Shown here in pieces: positions 12,140 through 24,293 of a stretch of DNA of 64,000 bases. The notes below the pieces were generated by a model. The model saw only the letters and a program-made list of their open reading frames with translations. It was not told the DNA's origin and made no database searches. A program made the translations under genes and the position numbers. The stretch comes from Haemaphysalis longicornis (Eukaryota > Arthropoda > Arachnida > Ixodida > Ixodidae), in assembly GCA_013339765.2 (NCBI GenBank), contig CM023457.1:75465819-75529818 (forward strand), read 5' to 3'. Each line of letters opens with the position of its first letter. Within the stretch, counting starts at the first letter, position 1.

Positions 12140-12869
12140 TGTTACATAATCACAGAGAAGCTCATATCCGCGGCAGTACAGCCCGCGCGGTAGTTACGAG
12201 CCCGGGCCTTTCATTTCTGGAACACCCTGCGCATAATACCATAGCTACAATGGCTCGAAATGTCCTGACATTGACAGGACTTCTTTCAATGTACTCTAAT
12301 TACCCTTGGCTTTCGCTTGAGGATGTTCTAAGGATGTCCTGAGGCCGGAAAATAGGACCTTTTTAGTACCAGTTGAGTATCAAAAGAGCAAGTCCTGGAT
12401 GGGTTTGCGTTGTCCTGGGAAAATATATCGTCGCTGGTGCGGCCAAACAACCTGTATTTTTTTTTTGCGCTGAGAGAAACGGTAATAATGGTACTTGGTA
12501 GTACATAAAACAGAGTAGCAGCTTGGTAAAGACATTTCGATATTAGACCACACGCAATCTATTTCGCCCCACATGCGCAAGTCGGGGAGAGCTGTGAGGT
12601 CTAAACGAAACTGCAATAATTAAAACTTGTTAACGCAGGAACTATTTGGAAATAAAAATTTTAGTAAAATTATTTCAGTTATACGCGCTGAGTTTCCTTG
12701 AAAGAAAAACAAACGAATGTAACCAAAGTAGCACGTAAAATAACTACGTGTGGCTACATTTAGCGGCTGCCACAAAAAGGTCTGGCTACCATGGCAAAAG
12801 TCAGCGTGTTTTTGTTTTGTTGTCACTTGTTCACATTTTTTGCACCGCAGCGATTTATCAAGTTTGCGA
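12140..12869. other. no recognisable feature
   Basis: This is AT-rich sequence with no supported gene. The GACATTGACAGGAC area (12264-12284) is a small imperfect inverted repeat. Confidence 0.4.
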
Positions 12870-13830
12870 GCTCTGTCGTGTCAGTCGCTTTATCTGCGCT
12901 TAGGAAGGAGCTGAAGTATTTGAAGGCCAGCCTGCGCCGTCGATGAAACGGATCGGCCAGGTAACGTCAGTTGACTGACGCCAATCTGCGAGCACCATCT
13001 CCGGCGTTCGTCTCCGAGGGTGAGTCGCTGCAGGCGATGATCAACTCGTGCCTTGCGCAATGTGGAGCAAGGCGCCCGTTTGTTTACGTGCGTTATTCAA
13101 CACGCCCGACCGTTTTGACGCCCTACCATAGGCGTTACTCCGAATGTGCTATTTCTCGCCGCTCCAACATCGCTTCCTTTCGACTTCATTTCGTTTCGGG
13201 CTTGCAAACAAAGACACGATCGCTTGCAACCGATGCTTGTCACTGACATTAATGCGGCTATGGTTTCGGGTTTGGTCCGGCGACTGTACACGCCCGTAGA
13301 CTTGCTTTTTGAGCAAGGCCGTGTTGTGTCACAAGCCGGTTATCTCACATCGGCACTGAAGCTCACTTCAACCGCCTTAGGGGTACCCGCAAATGCTTCC
13401 TTTGTACTTCCGGGAGCGGCAGTGCGTCTAAAGGTCCTTACCATTTCCGCTTTGATAGCGAACTTAACGAAATAGACTTAAGGCGCTACCGTGCCGCGTT
13501 CGTCGAGTGCACAACGCGAAGAAAGTCGGAAGTAACTGTCACGGCGCGGGTGCTACGGCTTCGTGGCGTATCGCGCTACTCTCTTACCCTTTATCACTCT
13601 TTCCTGCCTATTTGCATTTGACAAATTCGCGTTCTTATCGTCGCGAACTGTTGCTAGTTCATTAGCGGCTGTTAGTAGCTTTTATCGAACGCGATACACT
13701 ATCCGCCAAGATCGAAAGGTTGTCGCGAGAGCCTTTATTTCGAGCAAACAAAGGCTTCTGTTTGACATGTGTGCACGCAGGGTTGTTCTTGTGAACTTGC
13801 TTACCGTAAACCACAGTGATGCAGGTTATT
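12870..13830 (+). promoter_or_regulatory. CpG-richer block, candidate promoter or first exon of the kinase gene
   Basis: GC and CpG content rise relative to flanks, no repeat is recognised, and CGGATCGGCCAG|GTAACG at about 12949-12966 would make a good splice donor for a non-coding exon. The kinase gene needs an upstream leader because an acceptor sits 28 bases before its ATG. This is inference only; other sites upstream of 17974 are possible, and ORFs here match nothing I know. Confidence 0.2.
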
Positions 13831-13839
13831 ACTTCTGAA

Positions 13840-16490
13840 ACGTGCATGGTTGTTGGGGATTATCTGTGCCTATTTACGAGCTCTGCGTTACTTTATTATA
13901 AACCCCGTGCAAGCGATGTCAGCTGTGCCATTTCCTTGTTTTATTTTTAACAGCATGGCCCCCAATGCGTCCATGCATTGTAATACGTAGAGGCTACAGT
14001 GTATGGTATTTGCGTAATTCATCAGTATGTTGCGTAACCAAAAGAGCATGTTTGTTTTAAATGAAGAGAAATTGTTCTGTATTGATTCTCACCTCTCGCA
14101 GCCTGTCTGTGGGTAGTTCGTCTTACACTGGGATATCTTGGTAAATCTACCAGGTGGCCACAAAAAAGGAAACGAAAGAAAAGAAACGAATATTTTACAT
14201 GAATGTTTTGAAGGATGGGCCATGTCAATACTTATGGCATTCACCTGTGATTTGTGTAGGCCACCTGAAGCATTGTTTGGCCAAATAAACTGCGAAAACC
14301 CATTGTGCCAACTTCTGTGTCGTTGTGGTATAGTACCCGCGTTCAGACGGGGAGACTTCAATTTGCATTGGGTATGGAACGACTTTATTGTTTTGCAGTG
14401 GGGCTATTCGTACAATTGTAGCGTGATTGGTGCGCAGTACTTGTACTGGGTTGGGTTTAAGATAGGTTGTTTTTGGTGTAGTTAGGCTGGGTTGGGTTAA
14501 GTTTACTTTAGGCCAACTTTTTTTATGGAGACCGCTGTGAGAAATTTTCTACGGTAATCTTCACGGCTGCTGTGAGAATAGATACGGCCTAAAAGATATC
14601 CAATGTTACTAGATGGACAGATAACAAGGTGAATGGTTCTCCAATCTTCGGACACCACTTTATCTGATTCTCAAGCTTTAAACTATCTTTAAAGATTCGA
14701 ACATTGATAACCTAACAGGCATCCTGCAAAGAACATCCTGTCTGGCAGGCCCGGGCAACAGCCGTGATGACGAGTTCTACTGCTCTTTATTTTTACTTTT
14801 GCAGCAGTTGGAAGATTCAAACTTGCAGATGAGGTATGCAGCCCTTGGCATTGCTAAACTTTGTTTTTAATTAATTTGGATTTGAAGTGCAGCACTGGGT
14901 TATTGAAATGCTTAACTCTTAGTAATTTATGTTCACAAGGCTCCAACTGGTTGTGCACTGTCTTCAAGTCTTAATCTTGACCAGTGTAGACATTGTATGT
15001 GTAGAATTGTAGTGCTTGGTGATTTTTGGGCCCAGCATGTCATCTTTGTCTTGCTGTTGAAGCTTGGGGAATTTATTCTAACTTATGTTGAGCGTATTCA
15101 AGTCATTTCCTAATGACTTAGCATTGAGTCTGAACTGTTCCTAAGCTTTTTGTTCAAAATATAAAAGCATTTTATGCTTAGGGGGCACTGAAATGAATTT
15201 TAAACGCAATCTAGTTATCTTGCAAAATTAAAGTTGATTGTGTACGCGAAGTTCTGAGTCTTTTCGTGCAATTCACACCCATCTTCTTAAAAAGAAAGAT
15301 GCCTTTGAAAGTATTATTTCCTTCCACAATCTTCCCCAACAATTTGACAAAATTCGGAGGGTTGCTAGCATTTCTAACCTGTGCAACTTGTGTTGTAAAC
15401 AAATAAAAAGTCGGTGTCAGCAATGAAATTTATGCAAAACCAACATTTTAATGCCAAAGATAGCGTCAAAGCACATTGAAAGCCGTTGTGATGTTGCGGC
15501 AGTCAGTGCAGTGGCTTCAGACTGTGCGCGGTGTTCTCTCTGCTTCAGCGGGTTACAGATAAACTCAGGCTTTTGACTGGATAGTTAACTTCTGCTCAAT
15601 AGTTCACTATCGCTTGCATTCATGACATTGGTTCCATTGCGCATTTTAAAATGCCCAGTGCAGCCAAAATTGAGACTTGTAGAAGTTCTGCTCACTGTGT
15701 CTTCTGCGTGCATTCCCTTTTTAGTCTTTCATCTAAAAGAAAACCTCCGACACATATCTCTAGCGATGAAAGGTCACCACTTTTATCTTTGTTGCTGAGT
15801 AGGGTAGCTTCGGCACCACATGTGTGTGCCTTCCTTCTTATCAGTTCCGAGTCTATATTAGTTTTCAATCTTGCTTTTTCTCTATCGCCATGCCTTCATC
15901 TCTGTCTGTATAGCACAATGCAGAAATAAGTAAAAGAATAGGCAGTTCTTTTGCTGCGTTATTTCACACTCTGTGGTGCAGTCAAAGATAACTGATAGGA
16001 TATAATTAGACAGGGCACGCTGATAAACCTGGCTGAATAGATGAGCCAACCAACCATGCCTGTTGCTCTCATATGCTGGCTACTTTTTCGCTTTTTACTG
16101 AATTTTCAGGAGCGAGTTAGGTGTATCTTTGCCGAATTCCCCGGCTTTCACCGAGTATGCAGATCTCCAGGTGTGGGCATAAAACATGTTGACGGGGCCA
16201 TGAAGGCAAAATACACCTTTTTTCAATTTGAAAGGACTGGCCTTTGATAACACGCTCCGCTCTGTTCCAGCCATGCAATACGTTTCTTTAACTGGAAACA
16301 AAAATGCAAGGAATACTGAAAAATTTTTGAATTTCCTGCTACAGTAAAGTGGCCATTTTCTTCGGGCTCCAAAGCGGGACGGGTGAGGGTAGGAGGGTAG
16401 GGACGGCGTGTGTAAGGAAAGAACGTCACCATGTGGCCTTCCTGGTCCTCCTCCAGGTTTTTTCCTGGCCAGTAACTGATATTTTTTGCC
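13840..16490. other. no recognisable feature
   Basis: This is low-GC sequence without TIR elements or credible coding frames. Confidence 0.4.
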
Positions 16491-16780
16491 TGAATTGCCC
16501 TCAACAGCTCTTCATTTTTGCTGATTTGTCTGCAGTACTGATCGCACGTAATGTGCAGATTCACCTTCATTGCTTTGAGCTAGGTCAAATAAAGGTGTCA
16601 TCTCTACAGTCTACAACCAACTCATCAAGGAAAACACCCTTTGTACTGGTGCATTCGTGCCTCGCAAGCACATGTCGTACTCGGCGATTGTCTTGATAGT
16701 GTTGCAAGGCTCGAAGTGCTGAAGCACTTCCACCCACGTACCATTCCTCACATGCAAACGGGTGTGCTGAATGGCTTGTT
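16491..16780 (-). pseudogene. hAT-family transposase C-terminal scrap
   Basis: The minus strand reads VEVLQHFEPCNTIKTI then RGTNAPVQRVFSLMSWL, resembling the hAT dimerization motif (xxxVERVFSLM), followed after frame changes by MKVNLHITCDQYCRQISKNE. Frames are broken, so it is non-functional. Confidence 0.45.
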
Positions 16781-16809
16781 GGTACACTGTAACTTCAAGA
16801 AAGCAGCTT

Positions 16810-16882
16810 AGACGACGGGACTAAGCAAGAAACACACAACGCATGCGCTGTACTGTGTGTTTCTTGCTTAGTCCCGTCGTCT
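16810..16882. repeat. perfect inverted repeat, 29-bp arms, 15-bp loop
   Basis: The arm beginning AGACGACGGGACTAAGCAAG (16810-16838) is exactly complementary to 16854-16882. The loop contains GCATGC. Confidence 0.95.
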
Positions 16883-17973
16883 GCGCTCTTTTCTTGTCGT
16901 TCCACAAATGGTTTCTTTTGGCTCTTCCATTCCTCCAGCTTTTCATTCAGGATACAGGGCTTGATACCGTCTTCGTACGTTCGGTCGAAGACGGGACAAA
17001 ACACCGTCCGACAAGCAAGCTGCCGGGACAGCGGGACCACAGCCACAAAACTGGGACATGTCCCACCTAAATCGGGACATCTGGTCACTTTATGCCACAG
17101 TGACATAATATTGGCAGGAGTGACGCGATAGGGACCAGCAATACAAGCATAGTTATTGATGTAGTAACTGCATACCAGCATTCAAGTGGTACAGTCAAAT
17201 TGAACTGTAGGCCCCACTACAATTGCCCAGTGACGTTTCTTGGTGGTTGCTTAGGTTGGCAGTTGCCAATCACACAAACAAGAATTGTGTAACATCATAG
17301 ACAAATTGCCAGAAGGTGTCTGGGGAGTTTACGCTGTTTTCCCTAGTGTCTCAATTATTCATTTGAAGTTGAGAGATAAAATAGGTGTAATGGTTATTGG
17401 GGCTAAGCAGTCTTTTAAATGAACCAAACTTGTATTTTGTCTTGGCCCGTTTAAGCTAGTTAGTTCCTTGGGTCGTGTAAATGTAACAGTGTGAAACTAG
17501 ACGAGTGCCGTGAGAGGGAGCGGATATGTGCCATTTTGCCGTTTCTTGGGTGTGTCTTCATTTTAGGTTTGATATATGGTGTGATGCTTTAAAATTGCTG
17601 ATTCAAAATGGTTGTGAGAACTGCTGTTTTTCACACCGAGGCAAAAACCAAAAGACTCATGTAATCAGGGAAGGCTGGTATAACTTACTTAACCTTTAGC
17701 CCTCCTCCGTGGTCAAAGGCTGTAGGTCAGATTCCGCACCTGGCTATTTGAACCCGGAATTGGAATTTCTTGCATGCCTACTTGTGTGTTTTCGACAGGG
17801 TGCCTCTTGCCTTTTAGAAAATTCAGTGTTGCGTGTTCTCTCACAGTGCAACAGAGGCAGAACGCCACCAGACCGTCTAAACAGCTCATTTTTGGTGAAT
17901 GAAATGCCAACTGGCTGAAAGCAATGTTTGGCTGGTATCTCACTCTCTGTCTCCTTTTTTTCTCTGTGCATAG
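16883..17973. other. upstream region of the kinase coding exons, nothing recognised
   Basis: No coding frame or repeat is identified. The last 35 bases form the pyrimidine tract before the 17973|17974 acceptor. Confidence 0.4.
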
Positions 17974-18001
17974 CTGAGGGATTGCGACACGGAGCCCAGC
18001 C
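17974..18001 (+). other. 5' UTR part of the first coding exon
   Basis: A pyrimidine-rich tract (CTCTCTGTCTCCTTTTTTTC) leads to GCATAG at 17968-17973. The 28 bases after it run to the ATG, whose context CAGCCATGT is reasonable. This suggests an upstream non-coding exon, as in vertebrate TBK1. The leader exon itself is not identified. Confidence 0.55.
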
Positions 18002-18097
18002 ATGTCGAACTTACGGGGTTCCCCAAACTATGTCTGGAGCACCACGGCGGTCTTGGGGAAGGGCGCCACCGGTGCTGTGTACCGCGGTGTCCACAAG
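18002..18097 (+). CDS. TBK1: TBK1-like exon 1 (residues 1-32)
   Basis: The exon encodes the N-terminus and the ATP-binding glycine loop (VLGKGATGAVYRG). The first ATG of the exon gives a start a few residues longer than the human protein, with no other in-frame ATG before the loop. The donor is AAG|GTTGGT, phase 0. Intron 1 (18098-19562) contains a SINE at 18725-18965. Confidence 0.93.
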
Positions 18098-21000
18098 GTT
18101 GGTACCCACATGAGTCCTGTCTCGCAGAATCTTGGCTCGTGGCCTTTGGGTTTGTACAATTGCTGGTATTGAGTTCTTGTGTAGGTGAATTGACTGCAGA
18201 AGGTCCCATGGGGAGGGGGGGGGGGGATGGAGGGTGGGGGGAGGTGCTATTAAAGCCGTTGAATTTGAAGCAGTTGACTTACATATGAGAAACTAAGGTA
18301 CATGCTTGGCAGCAGAACAAGAAAGGGAACAATGAATGAATAGAAGATGAGTAGAAGATACGGTACAGTTGGTTACCATTCAGAAGCACACTTAAAGCTG
18401 CTTTGGTCATGTTGGATGATTTTCCGAACTTGAGGATTTCGGGAAAGAACCCGAAGATGCCAGATTGGACGGGTGGCACATTGGGATGCCCATTTGCTCT
18501 GTTGGCCTTTTTGTTGTGCGGTGCCATCCAGATATGTATAAAATTTAGTTGGAGCCTTCTGCTGTTGCCAACTCCAGCAGCTGCTCTTAGTGGTGATAGA
18601 GGCATCGTCTAGATCACCGGGTATTTAGTGAGGCGGTACCAAATGTTACACCTAAAGCTTACTTGCCCTCTTCTCGAGGCATGCGATAATGTACTTCAGA
18701 TGCTGCTTTCTATCAATACAAGCACCTGCTGCAGTGGCTCAGTGGCTAAGACTTTACGCTGCTGAGCACGAGGACGCGGGTTTGATTCCCGGCCGTGGCG
18801 GCCGCTTTTCTGATGGAGGTGAAAAGTGAAAATCCCCGTGTGTACGAGGATTCGGCGCACATTAAAGATCCCCAGGTGGTCAAAATTGCTCCGGAGCCCT
18901 CCGCTACGGCGCGCCTCATCACCTGCATTGCGGCGGTGCGTTAAACCAATCAAATCAATCAATCATCAACACAGGTGCATGGTAAATAAGATGCATCATT
19001 AGTATCTTAGTGCTATTTGCGCCTACAGTGATAAATAGAAATGTGCAGTGCTAAGTGCCGCCACAGGTAGGTGTTTGAAAAAAATGTGCACAGCCACTGG
19101 TGTGATGTCACAGCACTTGATATTGTTGGCGAGTGGAATCGTACAGGATTGTGCCTTATGACCTTGTATGTCTTCTACTCTCTCATAGTTGGTCGTTTAC
19201 ATTGTGTGGCTTTTCATTACTGTTCAACCCTAGCTCCTTCGATCATTTGTTGCCATGTCCTCTGGGAACATAAAACCGTATGCGCTAATCTCATAAAACT
19301 TATCAAGGACCATGCATTGCATTCGTGAGCAGTTGAGAACCAGGTCATATCGGATTTTTGCGCAAAACGTCGCGTTCAAAGAAAAAAAGCTTCGTTCCTC
19401 TGACTTATTTCCTCTTGCAACATTTTGGTAATTGGAATGCTTGGTAAAGCTGCCCGTGTCTGTACTTGTGTACCGAGAGGAGTACAGTGGAATGTGGTTG
19501 AATGCTCGTTCTTACGCACATGGCATTTTTTTTCTCGTCTTTTTTCTCGTCATCTGGTGCAGCAAACGGGGGAGCCCGTGGCGGTGAAGACGTTCAACCA
19601 GATGAGCCAGATGCGGCCCCTGGAGGTGCAGATGCGCGAGTTTGAGGTGCTCAAGATCGTCAACCACGAGAACATCGTGCGCCTGCTGGCCGTCGAGGAG
19701 GACGTGAGGGCTGCTTTCGCTCCTTCCTCTTCCTTGTCCTTTTAAGTGCAGAGCACTCTAGGGGCTCGCCTTGTCATCGTAGCTTGCTCGCTGGACCCTA
19801 GTAGAGGCACACGGCGTTTTGTCGTCGCGGCGTAACCCAGAAGCTTCGGAAGTCAAGCAGTTTATATAGTCGTAAGCGTTCGCAACTCATGAATTGCTGG
19901 TGCTTGTCATACATCTCCCCGTTGTTTAGCACAAAGAAAACTGCAGGCACATTTGAGGCAAAATATGCGTAATTAACTGGCAGCGCCCGCGTTCACGCTC
20001 GTTGGGTTGGTTTTAGGGCAGTAAGCTGAAAAAAGTGGCAGCGCAACGCCGGCACGTGCAGGAGGAAAAGAAAGCACAAAAAGAACAGAACTCCCGCTGG
20101 CGCATAGTTCAGGCAGGGGGGCGCACGAGCACTGCGGAGGTGGGAAATTTGAATTGAATTGGGTGGCAGCAGTGAGCAGATAACGGCGCTACAGCCCATT
20201 ATGGCGAATCTCTGCTCTGCACTTCCGACAGCTCTCGCATTGAGTGGAACGGCTCTAATTTTTTCTCGTCCTCTTCCCTTGCATTCCAAGGGATGCGCGG
20301 TTTGAGTGTGGAGGGTGTTTTAGCAGAAATTGCTGTGCCACTATCAAGAAACAAAAGGGGAGGGGTGCTGACAGGCTGACATCACATAACACAAGGTTCG
20401 CACAGGTCCTTGAAAACCTTGAAAACACTTGAATTTAGAGGTGTAAATTTCAAGGCCTGGAAAGTCCTGGAATTTTTAAATGGTCCTTGAAACCCCTTGA
20501 TTTTTCCTGATAGAATCAATGTCCCTGTCTTTTCACAAGAATTTAAAGTGTTTGTCATGGATTTTAGGTGTTAACAAATGTGAAGAAACATTGTAACGAT
20601 CAAGTTTCAGTGTATTGCGTGAAATTACAAGTTTGGTGGGATTTTCATTATTACAAGCCAATATGGGAGCAGGCACTTGTCAATCCAATCCATATCACGA
20701 CACAATCCAGTGAAAGCCACCTTCTGTTCTCTATCTTGCATCTTCCATCTAGTCTGTGGACGCTTGCTCACTGCATGTTTGCTGTGCCTCATACGCTCCA
20801 TCTGCGTTGCTTTACGTGCAAATGGTGGACGTGTACATAGTTCGTCCTGCCTTAGCAACACTTGCTGAGTTAATTTCAGCTGATAATCTTGTTGACAGGG
20901 CAGGGGTGGCAGGCAACATTAACTAAGTTTTGAAATCAAACAGCCTCAGCAAAATACCAAGAAAAGAAAAGCCTCTAATATTAAACTATGAAAAAAAAAA

Positions 21001-23166
21001 GCTGGGGGAGCATTCATGAACCCATAGCCCCTATCAAAATGTGCATTCATGTTCTTAGGTATTAGGCAATATCAAAATTTTGCATTTTGTTGAAAAAGTT
21101 ATAAATAATCCCAGATAAACCATAAGGTGGGGACCTTGAAAATGTATTTTCTGGTCTGTGAAAGTCCTTGAAAACCCTTGAATTTTTGCTTTTGAAGCCC
21201 GTACGAACCCTGATAACAAAACGTGCCTTATTTAGGCTCGAAAAGTTGCGCTCTGAAAGCTTTACAAGTGCTTTACTTTGCTGGCCGCAGCGGCCGCTTT
21301 TCAGATGGAGGCAAAAAGCGAGAACTCCCGTGTGTGTCGAGATTTCGATGCATGTTAAAGATCCCCATGTGGTCGAAATTAATCCGGAGCCCTCCACTAC
21401 GGCGCGCCTCATCGCCTGTGTAGCGTCGGCACGTTAAACCTCATAATAAAATCAACAAGTGCTTCACTGAGTTAAAACATGCCATGTTTGCTTGCTGTGA
21501 TTGATGTGAATGGTGTGAGCATGTGTTGGTGTGCCGTGTTTGGTATGTTTTCACTCCTGTGAAGCTTTCGTCACAACCCTGTGGCAAAAGCTGTGCTAGA
21601 AGTACCGTGTCGGAAAACCTTATGAGTGGGAGGTTTTAACATGATTTGAATTTTTTGTTATTGTCACTTTAAAGCAATGAGAAACTTGGCTAATTAGGCC
21701 TTGTTGTATTCACCCAGTATGAATTTTTATTACTTAAACCTGAAAGCAATGAGAAATCTGACTAATTATGCATAATTAGTCGGCATGGTGAGAAAAATAC
21801 CGGCTGAGGCTTTATGCAGTGACCAGCAAGATTAATTTGTTTCAGGACAGTGTGCTTGGTGTTCATTTAATTCAAAAGCAAGAGCAGGGTGGGTTCGTAA
21901 TTCAGCGATACGATTCCTAAACCTTATGACTACATGAACCTACAAACAAAAAATGAGCTTCCTATGCAATTATTTATAGATTTACAAGCTTGGGAAGAAA
22001 ACTCAAATTGCCATTTTTTTCAGCCTCAATGTCGTAATTTTGTCATCACCGGAACTACTTCTTTGTTGCATCCAGCTCCACTAAAATGAAACAACAGTGG
22101 TATCTATCGCAGTAGGCATCATTGGAGAACAATTCCACAGAAAACTAGCGGTTTTGGTTTCGTTCTCTATGCGCTAGAGGAACTTTTAGGTGATGGCGTC
22201 AATTAACACCCACCAGGGCCGAAAGGGTGAAAGACTTGAATTGAATTTTATTTGTGCTCGGACAGGTGGTCAGTGGTGACCCCAATCACGAGAGAGAAAT
22301 CGGGCGCAAAGTTGGTAATGGCTGGGGTGTATTCGACAAGCATTCTTAAATAACGAAAAGTAAGCTGCCTCTGTCACTCAAATGAAGAATCTACAACAAG
22401 TGCGTACTGCTGGTGATGACATACCGAGCTGAAACGTGGCACCTAACTAAACAACCCGAAAGCAAACTTAGGTCATCTTAACGGGCCATGGAACGAATAA
22501 TGTTAGGAGTAACACTCAGGCACAGGAAACGAGCTACCTGGGTGAGGGAACAAACTCGAGTAGAAGATGTCATAGTTCAAATAAAGAATAAAGAAAAAGA
22601 AATGGACCTGTAGCGAGACGAACTGATAACTGGCGGACAATTAGGGTAACAGAGTGGATACCAAGAAATGGGTCTAGAAGAAGGGAAGGGCCAGTAATCT
22701 TATGGAGGGATGAAATAGGGAACTTCGGGGCTAAACTGTGGACTCAAGCAGCGCAGGACAGGAGTCGTTGGAGATCGATGGGATAGGCCTTCGTCCTGCA
22801 GTGGACCTGAGTAGGCTGATGATGATGAGGATGAAAACCTTGCCATGAGTGTGCGAGGAATGCTAGAGGGGTGGGCAACTGGAGATGTTATTCAAAACCC
22901 GCTTACTCTGGATAGTAACACAAGCAGGGCTCCGGCTCCCATAGCTGAACCTCTCCCAAAGCAGCCATGAAGAATGCATGAGCACTTTCACTCTGTTGCC
23001 ATGGCTGGCTAGCCATATTTCGGAGCCGAGCTACAGGTACATATCGCAAAGCATTTTAAATCTTGTGTTGGAAGTAATGCTTCAAATTTGGCTGTCTGAA
23101 ATCAAGTCTGGGCTACTCCTACACATCACCACATGTCGTCGCCCTCACAGAGGGCTGCTTCGCATA

Positions 23167-23210
<44 letters not shown>

Positions 23211-24194
23211 GGCGACTGCAGTGGCTTATTGTTGGCTTATTCGGCAACTTTCTGGCATGGCGTGTGTTCAGTTTACATGCGGTTCAAAACCCATTTGCAT
23301 GGCCATAGCCTCCAGCTTTGCTCACAATGCCAGTCCGTTGTGCAACGATGTTATTTTTACAAGCCTACACAGTTAGAGCCAGAGAGCGTACAGTGGAACC
23401 CCGTTCATACGTTGTTCACTGGACCGGGAGAACAAAACGTAACAACCAGGAAAACGCAGCAGTGAGGGAGCCTTCGAAAATTAACGAAAACAGTGTAGCT
23501 TTGACTTGCAACCATGTATTTCTGCACCTTTGGCTTTCGAACCTTAAAAAACCTGAGAATGTAGGTGCCGCTTTTTGTGATTGCTGAAAAACGCCGTGTG
23601 TTGCATTGCAAGGTACCCAGCGATGTCGACTCTCTTCCGCGCTGGCTGCTCTTTTACTGTGTTTAGTTCGTCAAGCTTTTCCTGAAGGGAAACCGCCTCC
23701 CAATTTCGCGGCGCCATCAAGGAACGACAAAGTTCGTGGTTGCACGTTAAACGGTGTTCTCAAAGCTTGAAGCGCACAATGACGACGAGAGCGCGTGCTA
23801 TTCATGCGGTGTTGCTTTTATGGCAAACACGTACTTCCGGCATCGCGAAGTGAAACTTCCATTGTAAGCGCAGTCATGATGGGGATAGCATAGAGTAACA
23901 TAGGGCCATCTAGTGGTGATGAATTGCACCCACGTGCGGCTTTGTGCAGTTAGTTCCGTAGCCACGCCTGGCCAAGGCTCGTCAAACATCAAAATGGCGA
24001 TCCGCACATGTTTCCCGGGCGGATTTGGAGTGTCAGATTGCGACGAATGATCGGGGAATGTACTCTGAGCCACGGCGTAACACTGAGGATTTTAATACAT
24101 GGGACTCTATGTGAGGTGTGCCGGCACTAGACAACAGCAACGTAGCAGCCGGGAAAACGCAACACTGAGGAACTTAAAAGTGGGGTTCTACTGT

Positions 24195-24293
<99 letters not shown>

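Noticed and set aside
12971..13475. Protein-coding gene in the CpG-rich block
   Set aside because: The frames have no recognisable domain, and CpG-rich sequence gives open frames by chance.
18746..18928. Recurrent antisense frames (MRRAVVEGSGLILTTWGS-type) at many sites as a protein family
   Set aside because: They are translations of the SINE body in antisense and occur wherever the SINE does.
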